Source of the DNA: Ligustrum vulgare
Lineage: Eukaryota > Streptophyta > Magnoliopsida > Lamiales > Oleaceae
Reading direction: 5' to 3'
NCBI GenBank assembly: GCA_963555705.1
Contig: OY743171.1
Span: forward strand, 25,724,852 to 25,788,851
DNA: 64,000 nt
The notes under the pieces are model-generated. The model had not been told where the DNA came from and did no database searches. It saw nothing but the letters and a program-made list of their open reading frames with translations. The position numbers were made by a program, and so were the translations under genes. Within the stretch, counting starts at the first letter, position 1, and each line of letters starts with the position of its first letter. Shown piece after piece: positions 12,830-22,692 of this stretch.

Positions 12830-13010
12830 AAACCAGTAGAACTAACTATATAGGTGGTAACGTAATATACTTGAAACTTGTAAAACCAACCATATATGTA
12901 GTAACGTAATATACTTGAAACTTGTAGAACCAATCATATAGGTTGTAACGTAATATATATATATATATATTTAAAGCTGATAAAACCAACCATATAGGTG
13001 ATAACAACAT
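12830..13010. repeat. Tandem repeat of about 55-60 bp in element B
   Basis: Three to four copies of a unit containing ACCAACCATATAGGT, GTAACGTAATATA and CTTGAAACTTGTA, with a TA-rich expansion near 12953-12970. Confidence 0.75.
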
Positions 13011-13949
13011 AATGAAATAATTACCTTTCATAAATGAGCAAGTTAAGGTATTCATAATAGTCCAGTCCGTTATGATAATTAGTTATATTTAATTAATAAC
13101 TCAATACATCACGACATGGTAACTATTATATTACTTGTACCTTGTTTTAAATATTTTAATTTATCATATTGATCACATAGTAGTATTAAATGATTGATAA
13201 TATATATTCGATTAGCACTTATCATCAGATCAGTAATCATGATTAATCAAATTCGTTAAATCACAATTAATATACTTTAACGTATCATCAAGGGCAAAAT
13301 TGTCCATATTTTAATATATTGATCATATGAGTAAATCGAAACCGTCAATAGGTTTGAAATTTGATTTAGAACAAACTTACTTTTGGTCCAAAGTTTAAAA
13401 TCTAGCCGGAATTTCTTCAAAAATAGTTTTTACAAAGCCGCCACTTTCGACCACCGAAAAATGTCTAAAAATGCATCAAGCAGAAAAAGTAAGACCATAG
13501 AAAAATAAAAAACGTTGATATGAACAAACTACCTTTTTACACCGTCGCCGAAAAACGCTTCACGCGCCCCCACCAGCTTAATCGATTTCTGCACGTGGGC
13601 GTCATGCACCTCACCTGCCGCCGTACCGTTTCACCACCGTCGACATGCTTCGGTGCTGGAGAATCGCCTCGTAGCCAGGGTTTCAGATATGGTCTTCGAT
13701 CGTTGATTGGATGTGTAGTTTTGCGTAGATCGGCTTTGAAAGTTTCGGATTATACAATTTTTCCAATTTTTTGTATAGACTTGGAATTGATTTTCAGATC
13801 TACAATACATGAGCTATTTTCTAAAGCCAAAAGTATTTGATTTGGGAAATGAAAACATTGATTAATAATAATCAGGTTTCTGATATAGAGGTTCATCATT
13901 TAGATGCAACTATAGAGCACACTTCCGACGTATTACTCAATTGACTAGA
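13011..13949. other. Interior of element B near its 5' end
   Basis: 13011-13370 is AT-rich without a gene. 13370-13800 is richer in GC and open in one frame (13520-13840) but resembles nothing I recognise; it is probably leader sequence. A GACTCGTGCTGATAGCG motif at 13950-13966 adjoins the LTR and may be the priming site on the minus strand. I cannot name the tRNA. Confidence 0.45.
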
Positions 13950-13966
13950 GACTCGTGCTGATAGCG

Positions 13967-14164
13967 TGTTGTAAAACTACCAATTTCTAGAAGAGAAGAA
14001 AGAGAGGTAGAGAGAATTGAGAGGAGAATTCTTCTCATTAGCTCTATAAAATGAATTGTTTAGGCCCCTATTTATAGGGGTGGACAATGGCACAATTGTA
14101 ATAACGTAAATTTTACAAGGGTACAATGGTAATTGGTCATTCACATAATATATTATTTATAACA
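13967..14164 (-). repeat. LTR of element B (5' LTR in element orientation)
   Basis: This is the partner of 5695-5891, with TG...CA termini. The host copia leader resumes immediately after it. Confidence 0.85.
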
Positions 14165-15400
14165 TATATATAATATTTGATATTATAGAGGGTTGCATTT
14201 ATTTGATGAATGTTATACTAGTGGATGATTATGGACTCGGCCATGTGAATGTGTTGAATGGTTAATTTTATTTCTTGTAGTTTTTGCCATAGGACCTGCG
14301 AGCCTATTGTAATAATTGGGCCTGCAAGCCTATTATAATTATTATGGACCTGCGAGACCTTTATTATTTCATTATTTGAGCCTACGTGCTAACTAGTATA
14401 GGATACAGGTTGCAACTGGATTAGTTGAAGATACAAGATGGAGGACACCATGGAGATGGAGCATTGTATGATCAATGTTATGTCCCCCTAGGAATTGACC
14501 AACTAGTCTTCCTTTTGCCTCGGGAAGACTAGATAGAATAAAGTCCATAATCATCCACACCATATTTATTTTGTGTATCTTTATTAGCATTCCAGATGTA
14601 CGATAAATTATATATACATAATTTGATGAGACATTTGTATGATTTATCCCTCAATTTAATATTAAGTCAATTATATTCGCCTTCCATCATTATAGTGAAA
14701 AACGAGAGTTTCGTATCGACCTTAGCTTGTTGAGTACACTCAAGGCGAGTTTATTAGGAATATGTTTGACATTATGAAATATTAGATATTTCTGAATGAT
14801 GGGTTTAACTTAACTAAAATCTATCTTTAGTTGAGTATACTCAAGGAGATAAATTTTAGAGGCATATTAAGTTAACACATAAGATGTGTGTGGACAAACA
14901 ATTGTCAACTTAATGATCTAGGAGTTGTATAGAGATACAATTGATAAGAGGATCTACCCAAATGTTTTATCAAGGTTTGTTGAGTACCCTCAAGGTCTTG
15001 ATTTAATAAATGAGATCCTAGCCCACTGGGAATCAAAGTATGGATTCTATTAATTTATGTAAGAGGGTCATAAATTTATTTTAAACAATGGGAGAATAAT
15101 TAATTTAATTTAATTCAAGTCCATCTTAAATTAATTGATGCATCTTTATCTTTATTAATTCTTTATTTTTTGTCATTTATTATTTTGAATCTCGAGTAAC
15201 CATATAATCTTGAGAGGCATACTGGATGCCTATTATCTGATTCAACCAAAATTTTCGAATCGCACTACAATCTGAGAATTGTTCTCAAGCATGATTAATT
15301 GGATAGGTCCTTGACCAGCCCTTTCTAGAAGCTTAAGTTGAGAACTCAGTTTTAGAAGAGGTGACTGCTTAACACAGTATTAACAATAATATTGCAACAT
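14165..15400 (+). other. Leader / pre-gag region of copia A, resumed
   Basis: This is AT-rich sequence with three near copies of GACCTGCGAGCCTATT-like units at 14290-14370. No gene is seen before gag remains begin at about 15400. Confidence 0.5.
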
Positions 15401-15409
15401 ACGTGATGC

Positions 15410-15830
15410 TTGCAACTATTTCAACTATGTTACAAAAGCAAACATAAGAGTATATATGCTAATATAGTGATTATTCATAATTGTATGATAACCAATTACC
15501 TGTTGAAATATATGATATTTCTAAGCAACTATAGTGTGCAAAATGGCAGAGCAATCTTCAATCAATGTGATATACTGAAGATGATTGGCTATATTAAGAA
15601 GCTGTCTCAATTGAGTTCAGTTGTAGACCATGAACTAAGTAGTAACTTGTTTCTGCAATCTTTTTCATACAGCTATTTAAAGTTCATTATGAATCTTAAC
15701 ATGAATGAGCTCGAACGCACATTTCTTGAGTTGCTAAATATGCTTAAGTCAATTGAGCCCAATACCAGGTTTGATAATGGAACATGTCTTGGCCAATGAT
15801 TCCTCTGAAATGGAAGTCTAAAGGAAGATT
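15410..15830 (+). pseudogene. Copia A gag remnant
   Basis: The longest readable frame is 15410-15799. The part from residue 60 on (IGYIKKLSQLSSVVDHELS ... NMNELERTFLELLNMLKS) follows the pattern of the UBN2/retrotran gag domain of plant copia elements, which forms the virus-like particle. The zinc knuckle and protease region downstream (15830-16430) is too decayed to read. Confidence 0.7.
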
Positions 15831-16434
15831 TGAAAAGTATCCAATAAGGCTAAGATAAACAATAGTCAAAGCAATGAAGGACAATCCAAATTTCAATGAC
15901 CCGTGTTTTCATTTGGAATGAAATGTTGTTGGAAGAAGAAATGCAAGGCTGACCTCACAAGCTTGAAAGTAAAGAAGTTTTCTGAAACTTCTATTACAAG
16001 TAAATTTGTTAAGGTTGATTTAGTTGTTTCTTTAGTATCTTGGTTATTAGATACCAGACGTTGATCTCATATTTGAATAAATATGCGCAAACTAGAGAAA
16101 AGCATACTACTGCAGAATGAAGAAGTTGACCTATACGATGGAATTGAGCAAGGTTTGTTGCATTACCTATAGGGACAAACTTCTTGTCATTTCCTTATAG
16201 CTTTGTACTAGAATTAGAGAAATGTGATACTCACCATTACTAAGAACATTAATTCAATTTCATGTTTAGACATGAATTGTTTAATGTTAAGGGCAATCGT
16301 TGTTCCATTTTATCTTGAGAAGATATCATATAGTTATGGTTAATTACAAAAATAACATTTATAGTTTTCTATTAAGAGTATAGAAAATTAAAAGCAAAAT
16401 AAGGCATTAATCTAAAATTATATAAATATATATC

Positions 16435-17488
16435 TCTGGCATCGCAGATTAATGTCACATAAATGCATTTTCAAATTACATAGAGATGTAGATTTGAGGT
16501 CAATTGATTTTGAATCACTTGACAAATGCAATTCATGCCTGTTAGGCAAGGTGACCGATTCTCCTTTTATTGAAAAGAAGAAAGATCTGCACAATTAATG
16601 TACCTAATACACAGTGATGTATGTGGACCCATATTAATTAATGTTAGAGGTAGTTTTTATTACTTCATCACATTTACTAACGAACCATTTAGATATGGTT
16701 ATGCATACTTGATGAAATTCAAGCATGAAGCCCTTGAAAGGTTCAAGGAATTCAAGTTAGAACTAGAGAAATAATTTGGTAAAGATATTCATCACTAAGA
16801 TCTGATCAAGGTGTAGAATATTTAAAGGTGAATTTTAGATTAACTAATGGAGAATAAGATTCTCTAGCAGTGGTCTCCGACTTATACACCGCAGCACAAC
16901 GATGTATTTGATAGGAGAAATTGCACATTATTAGATATGGTACAATAAATGATGAGCCATGCAAGCCTCCCGAAATTTTTTTGGGGTCATGCACTAAATA
17001 CCACATGCTACACACTATATCGTGTCTCATCTAAATTGGTCAACAAAACTCCATATGAGTTATGGATAAGCAGAAAGCCCAACTTATTTCATATCAAAGT
17101 TCATGGCTATGACGCTTATGTGAAGCGCATTGAATCGGATTAGCTAGAGTCTAACTCCGATAAATGTATATTTACGAGATATCCAAGAAGAATAATTGGA
17201 TATCAAATCCCATTGAGAAGAAAGTTTTTGTTTCTAGACATGCTGTCTTCCTAGAGAAATAGTTCATACTAGGAGAGGACAGTGGGAGCAAAATAGAACT
17301 TGAAGAAGTTCAAGGATCACAAATATTGGTTGACCAAATAAATGAGCTTGAGATTGATCTCACACCAGCTAAGGGACAAACTCATGATCAGGAAGTAAAG
17401 ACTCCTGATGACAAGACGATAGCTCAGCGTAAATTTAGTAGTATCATTTAATTCCTTGAATGATCGAATTCACGATTAATTATCAGGG
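16435..17488 (+). pseudogene. Copia A integrase remnant
   Basis: LWHRRLMSH near 16437 is the GAG-pre-integrase motif (normally LWH-RLGH). It is followed by CNSCLLGKVT and integrase-core-like sequence, including KFKHEALERFKEFK around 16710-16755 and DQGVEYL near 16805. From 16949 the C-terminal part is readable ([30 protein letters not shown]). The region contains several stops and frameshifts. The gypsy-type element C interrupts it at 17493. Confidence 0.8.
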
Positions 17489-17784
17489 ATAATTGTAGCG
17501 ACCAAGAATTTTTACGCGATTAATAATTATTTTAATAGAAAATCGTGTCGCTACTATTTCACCCATTTTTATTAAGTTAACGCCACGACGTATTCGTATA
17601 GCCAAGTCAAGAAATAATCGAGATCGTTCGATTTTAAATTAAATTCCGAATTTCTAAAAAAAAATCTCCATTCTCTTGATTTAAAGTATATTAAGTCTAA
17701 GTACTTAATTCAATGTTATCCCAATATTTATTTGTACACAAATTACTTTTATTATTTAAATTAAGAAAATATATGCAAGCATGA

Positions 17785-18140
17785 GAGGTTCCATTATATA
17801 TAATAATTATGAGAATCTTAATTTAATAAATATGGAAAAGTATATAAATGGTTGATAGATTCCATTATATGTAATCATGAAGAGCATAATATTTGTATAA
17901 ATATGGAAAAGTATATGAATGAATTATATACTCCATTATATATAATCATGAAGAGCATAATATTTGTATAAATATGGAAAAGTATATGAATGATTGATAA
18001 GACTCCATTATATGTAATCATGAAGAGCATAATATTTGTATAAATATGGAAAAGTATATGAATGATTTATATACTCTATTATATATAATCATGAAGAGCA
18101 TATTATTTGTATAAATATGGAAAAGTATATGAATGGTGCT
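17785..18140 (+). repeat. 63-bp tandem repeats in the upstream part of the LTR
   Basis: About five copies of a 62-63-bp unit contain ATCATGAAGAGCATAATATT, GTATAAATATGG and AAAAGTATATGAATG. They lie just upstream of the likely LTR promoter, the usual place for LTR enhancer repeats. Each unit itself contains a TATA-like string. The same array occurs in the 3' LTR at 24468-24823. Confidence 0.9.
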
Positions 18141-18212
18141 TTACTTTAAGAAAATGATGTGTTAAAATTAATAGAATTGAATGATTATGTTTACAATATG
18201 CCAACTTTATAC

Positions 18213-18224
18213 ATCTATTTAAAC
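18213..18224 (+). promoter_or_regulatory. Likely LTR core promoter (TATA-like)
   Basis: CTATTTAAACCC is followed about 25-30 bases later by a C/A-rich start-like stretch (TTTTACACACAACTC). This is the common layout of plant LTR promoters. The same site occurs in the 3' LTR near 24898. Confidence 0.5.
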
Positions 18225-18360
18225 CCATCTCTTTTACACACAACTCTACACATATACACTTATTTCCAATCTCTTGACAAAATCCACAAGTAAGAGAAAT
18301 TCAAGGTGGTCAAGAAAGTTTTGGTCCATTTACTACTACACTTCATTTTAATCTTTTAAA

Positions 18361-18945
18361 AGGTAAGTATATCTTATGTTTTTATGAAAAGTAAGTATGT
18401 TTTTATGAAAGGTAAATACACCTTATGTTTTTATGAAAAGTAAGTATGTTTTTATGAAAGGTAAATACACCTTATGTTTTTATGAAAAGTAAGTATGTTT
18501 TTATGACAAGTAAGTATATCTTATGTTTTTATGAAAAGTAAGTATGTTTTTATGAAAAGTAAGTATGTTTTTATGACAAGTAAGTATATCTTATGTTTTT
18601 ATGAAAAGTAAGTATGTTTTTATGAAAGGTAAATACACCTTATGTTTTTATGAAAAGTAAGTATGTTTTTATGAAAGGTAAATACACCTTATGTTTTTAT
18701 GAAAAGTAAGTATGTTTTTATGACAAGTAAGTATATCTTATGTTTTTATGAAAAGTAAGTATGTTTTTATGAAAGGTAAATACACCTTATGTTTTTATGA
18801 AAAGTAAGTATGTTTTTATGACAAGTAAGTATATCTTATGTTTTTATGAAAAGTAAGTATGTTTTTATGAAAGGTAAATACACCTTATGTTTTTATGAAA
18901 AGTAAGTATGTTTTTATGACAAGTAAGTATATCTTATGTTTTTTA
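18361..18945 (+). repeat. Array of about 25-bp units with splice-donor-like motifs
   Basis: The array is built from short units that alternate TATGTTTTTATGAAAA or TATGTTTTTATGACAA with AGTAAGTATG, or AGGTAAATACACC. I count 18 GTAAGTAT and 6 GGTAAATAC motifs in under 600 bp. It begins about 145 bp after the TATA-like site, so it should lie in the transcribed part. The 3' LTR has the same array at about 25045-25630. Confidence 0.92.
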
Positions 18946-19465
18946 TGAAAATGTTTGGATCATTGCTATGAAATCAATCTCACAAAATTGTTATGGGTTC
19001 CATATGATATGTTTATGATTATGCTAAGGGGACCGGAGTTTAGTAGCGCTACACATAAGAATTCTTGCCATTTAAGTTCGGTAAAATTCTTGTGTCTCCC
19101 TATGTTTATGAATATTTCAATCCTATCCTATGTTATGATGAAAATGATCCATATGCATTCAAAAGAAAATTTATGCTTGGTATACTTACTGGGATTTTAT
19201 AAATCTCACTCCACGATATTTACCATTTTCAGATAATTGAAGGTTCGAGGCGGTCAACATGGAAGTGGCAAAAGTGGTTAAGATTGATGAGATAATTATG
19301 TTGAACTTTATGTAAGAAAATTATGTTCTATTTTTATTCACAAATAAAATTATGGGATTCTAATTATTCTTTTGAATAATTTTACATTACTATTTAAGTC
19401 TCGATAATATGATATGAGTCACTTTTTGTGGCACTCGAATGGTCGAGAATTCGGGTCGTCACAGT

Positions 19466-19477
19466 TGGTATCAGAGC
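19466..19477 (+). other. Primer-binding site of element C
   Basis: TGGTATCAGAGC lies two bases after the 5' LTR and is complementary to initiator tRNA-Met. It is followed by AAAG, a common form in plant gypsy elements. Confidence 0.92.
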
Positions 19478-21519
19478 AAAGAGTTTTAAAAACGATTCTG
19501 TAGATTTTTGAAATTTTATTTCTTTAAAAAAAAAAAAAAATCACTATTCACGTGAACAGTAAAACGACGTGCTATTCATGATGAACAGTGAACGAAATCA
19601 CTATTCATTATAAAAAAAAAAGTTGAATTTTCACATGTCAAGTATGGTTATGATTTTGAAAAGCATGATGAAATTTGATGTGCGAATTTCAAGGACAAAA
19701 TTCATTTTAAGCAAGGGAGTTTGTAATGTCCTGAAAATTTTATGGAATATAATTAGTTAGTGATATGATGTTTATATCGATGTCTTTGATAAATTTCTAG
19801 AAGTTCGGGGACTAAAGGAAAAATAAGATTTGACGATAAATTTTATTTGGGTTAAGTTATTAATTATTGATGGGGAGATAATTACTATATCGATATTGGA
19901 TTTGTTTTGAAGACTGTGATTAATTAGGAATTATGATTCAAGAAAATGTTGATTTGGATACAACCACATTAAATTATTGTTGATTAAAGGAAAATAAGAT
20001 TATATGAAATATTTTAACTCATCACTCTACTATGTCACTCTCCACGTATTGACTCCTCGAACCAGGTATGTTTATATGCTTTGCAAGTCATTTACGATTT
20101 TATTAAGACATGTTAAGTATGAAATCTTCATATGTTATGAATCTTTATGTGTTACACATAATATACATGTCAAGTATGATATAAATTGATAGAAGACTCA
20201 ATTTTTTTATTCTTTTCAATGTAGAATCATGAGACAGAGAGGATATTTATATGAATTTTGGTGCATATTAAGCTTAGTAAGATTGACTCAATTAGAAATT
20301 AAGTTGGGTTGTAACTTTTGCCCAAAATATATGGAATAATATATTAAACAAACAAAATTGATAATGAATTCGTACAATAATTTATCCCTTTATCACTACC
20401 TTTGTGTAAAAACAAGGGAAAAACTGTGGATGGTTATTAGTACTTCCTCTTCAAGTTTTAATTTTCGGTTCAATAATTTATCCCTTTATCACTACCTTTG
20501 CTTAAAAGCAAGGAAAAACTGTGGATGATTATTGGTACCACTCTTCAAGTTTCAATTCTGAAAAAAAAAAAAAAAAAAAAAAAAAAAATTCAGAAAGAAA
20601 AGAAAGAAAGAGAACGGGTGTTGAGCATAATGGGAATAATATGACTTAAGAATGATTTTCAAAATAATTGTTGTCCTCGAGTTTAGAAATGATAAACCTT
20701 AAATGGACTTTGCATAATTGATTTTAGATATGGCATTAAGTATGAGAAGTCAACAGAAATGATTAGAAATATGTTCAGATTATCTATCATTTAGATTTAA
20801 TGAGAAATAGCGAGCCAATTTTATGAATTTTTATGAGATGTTAAGATTATAAGTGATATGATTTTAATGAGACTTTTATGAGAAGCATTATGAAGTTAGA
20901 GATTTAAAGATTTGGTTATTGGGAATTAAGTAATGGATATTATGTTGAGTAAGTGAATTATGCCTCTATATTGAAGAGAAATTTATTATGAACTTTGGCC
21001 TTGTGATTAAATTTTGGGAATATGATTTATGACTTATAAATATAAGTATGAGTAATCTTTTGAGCCAATTAAGGTATTGAAGGAAGTGATATTGTGATAT
21101 TGACGACTATGATTTGAAATTTCTATGTTGAGGAATTATGAATTGATTTTCTGGAATATTTTTTTATGATATTGAAGTTTGATGAAATTGTGGTCAATTT
21201 TTAGATCGTTGTGATCAAATGTGGAATTATTTATTATTGTGAGTTATGAAGTATGCTTACGGTTTGAATAAGTCCAAATTTCAAAGGAAACTCTGCTTAG
21301 AATTTTATCGTTTGGAATTAAGAGCATAGTATGGTATGCAATCACTAAGAGAATTGAGGTTAGACATGCAAATTCATTTACATCACAAACGAGATTTAGT
21401 AGATGATAACAGAGATATTTATTATTTTCTCGTAAGGAGAACACACAAGAGTCACATTGGAAAGAAATACATGAAACACGCAAAATCAAAAGAAAGCAAC
21501 ATGGGAAATTCCTCAAATT
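19478..21519. other. Non-coding interior of element C, with a piece of another LTR element
   Basis: At 19690-19735 a purine tract (AAGCAAGGGAG) is followed by TTTGTAATGTCC, which looks like the junction between the interior and 3' LTR of another gypsy element embedded here. 20377-20560 is an imperfect tandem duplication of about 95 bp (both contain TTTATCCCTTTATCACTACC), followed by a poly(A) run at 20561-20588. The rest, to 21519, is AT-rich without a recognisable gene. Confidence 0.5.
20377..20588 (+). repeat. Tandem duplication ending in poly(A)
   Basis: Two near copies share AATAATTTATCCCTTTATCA and ACTGTGGATG and are followed by 28 A residues. It could be the end of a retroposed transcript or simple slippage. 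Confidence 0.75.
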
Positions 21520-21730
21520 GAGAGATGTGTTTCCGGAGTAGCCGTATCCTACCACCTCTGACCTTTTGAGGAAATAAAGAAACCTTCAAAGAGGTGTGTT
21601 TCGAGAGTAAGAATACTCCGTAATCTACCACCTGGAACCTTTGAGGTACACACAAGATTTAAACATTAAGGAAATCCTAGGAAATTAGAGGGGTGTCTCG
21701 AGAGTAAGAATACTCCGTACTCTACCCCAC
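21520..21730 (-). repeat. Hairpin repeats after the intact LOG gene
   Basis: Three copies (about 21525-21553, degenerate; 21593-21631; 21693-21730) read GAGAGTAAGAATACTCCGTA on the plus strand, with GAGTA-AGAA-TACTC able to form a small stem-loop. They lie immediately 3' of the LOG stop, as at 9703-9880. A role in 3'-end formation or RNA stability is a guess. Confidence 0.85.
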
Positions 21731-21742
21731 CTATTCTAAGAT

Positions 21743-22396
21743 TCATAAAGTTAAGTTTACATTAACCGGACTCCATTTTCGCTTGATTCCCCTTCCTTGC
21801 GACCAATCTATCTTAACCCCTGCTGGATCTTGTATTGAGATATATGACTGCAGCTTATCCAGTAGTTCATCAATAGTAGGAGCAGAAATAAGGAGCCTTC
21901 TGGAAAATGGAGAGATGAATCCCTGTTCCACAGCATAATCAAGAAAGGTTAACAAGCCATCAAAGAAATTGTTAACATTCAGAAGCCCAATAGGCTTAGT
22001 ATGGAGATCTAGTTGAGCCCATGAGGTAATGTTAAAGATTTCTTCTAAGGTACCAAAACCTCCGGGCAGGGCTATAAAGGCATCAGAACCATATAGCATA
22101 CAAGTTATGCGTTCATGGATGGATAATGTTTGAACTTCATGCCCTCGTGTTTTGCCTGCAACATCTACCAAAGGGACAGGTATGACACCGATTACTTTTG
22201 ATTTCTCTGCAAGAGCAGATTGGGAAACACAACCCATTAGACCACTGCTACCACCCCCATACACAAGAGTGATACCTTTTTCCCCCAGTTTCTTTCCAAG
22301 ATCTACGGACGCTTCTAGATAACTGAAGCCTTTCCCCACTTTTGATCCACAAAATACACAAATAGTTTTGATCTGTCGAAGTTTTGGTGCTTCCAT
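21743..22396 (-). CDS. LOG: LOG-type cytokinin riboside 5'-monophosphate phosphoribohydrolase (intronless)
   Basis: The protein has 217 aa, in the normal LOG range (about 200-230). LOG enzymes hydrolyse cytokinin nucleoside monophosphates to active free base plus ribose 5-phosphate. Visible motifs are CVFCGS at 13-18, VYGGGSSGLMG at 45-55, IHER at 93-96 (the conserved arginine), and PGGFGTLEE at 111-119 (the family signature). These are followed by [12 protein letters not shown] and EQGFIS segments in the usual order. IHERITCM replaces the more common HERK...M pattern but keeps R and M. There is no signal peptide or membrane segment. It has no introns, unlike native plant LOG genes, so it descends from a processed copy. 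It sits in a young retroelement, antisense to the LTRs, 296 bp after the 183-aa gene on the same strand. A TATA-like CTTTAAATAG lies about 80 bp before the ATG. It may be functional, but expression is unproven. Confidence 0.92.
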   Translation of the reverse strand: MEAPKLRQIKTICVFCGSKVGKGFSYLEASVDLGKKLGEKGITLVYGGGSSGLMGCVSQSALAEKSKVIGVIPVPLVDVAGKTRGHEVQTLSIHERITCMLYGSDAFIALPGGFGTLEEIFNITSWAQLDLHTKPIGLLNVNNFFDGLLTFLDYAVEQGFISPFSRRLLISAPTIDELLDKLQSYISIQDPAGVKIDWSQGRGIKRKWSPVNVNLTL

Positions 22397-22692
22397 CTTT
22401 GATAGTATAGAAGAGAAAACTTACGAAGAAGATGTGATTTTGGGATGCCTGAACTATGAAATATGTTTGGCTATTTAAAGCCGAAAAAATTTACTGTTTT
22501 TGATTGATTATGAAAAAGTAAAGATTTACTTTTGTCAAAATCGGCCAACTTTTGACTGTTTTACCAAAGATATCACCTTTCGGTGATTTATTTCCAGCTT
22601 TATCAAAACTCGAGAAAGGAAAATATATTTTATTTCCAAAACGCGTGAAAGAAAACAGCAAAATATTTTAAATGTGTATCAAGAGATTTACC
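22397..22692 (-). promoter_or_regulatory. Spacer between the 183-aa gene and LOG, possible LOG promoter
   Basis: On the minus strand AAGGTAAATC just after the upstream stop resembles a splice donor and is shared with copy 1. CTTTAAATAGCC at 22482-22471 is a TATA-like site about 80 bp before the LOG start. The last 50 bases before the ATG (including GCATCCCAAAAT and CTTCGTAAGTTTTC) match the region before the broken LOG at 9032, so the spacer belongs to the module. Confidence 0.45.

Larger units (their letters stand above)
5695..14164 (-). mobile_element. Non-autonomous LTR retroelement B carrying a LOG module
   Basis: About 197-bp terminal direct repeats start TGTTGTAAAA and end TTTATAACA. 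Flanks are GATAT and TATAT, one mismatch from a 5-bp duplication. Read on the minus strand, a possible priming site adjoins the right repeat and a purine-rich tract adjoins the left one, so its orientation is minus. The interior has no gag, protease, integrase or RT that I recognise. It holds tandem motifs, a plus-strand captured gene pair (8250-9880) and a later solo gypsy LTR. The two terminal repeats differ at roughly 10 of 197 positions, so it is clearly older than element C at 17494-26145. It resembles a LARD-type element or a copia derivative that lost its genes. Confidence 0.75.
17494..19463 (+). repeat. 5' LTR of element C
   Basis: It starts TGTAGCGACC and ends GGTCGTCACA. It contains two internal tandem arrays (17785-18140 and 18361-18945) separated by a TATA-like site at about 18215. 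The open frame at 18955-19236 occurs identically in the other LTR and is not considered a gene. Confidence 0.95.

Noticed and set aside
17785..18945. CRISPR-like spaced repeats
   Set aside because: The units are direct tandem repeats with no unique spacers. They lie inside an LTR present twice, and the genome is a plant's.
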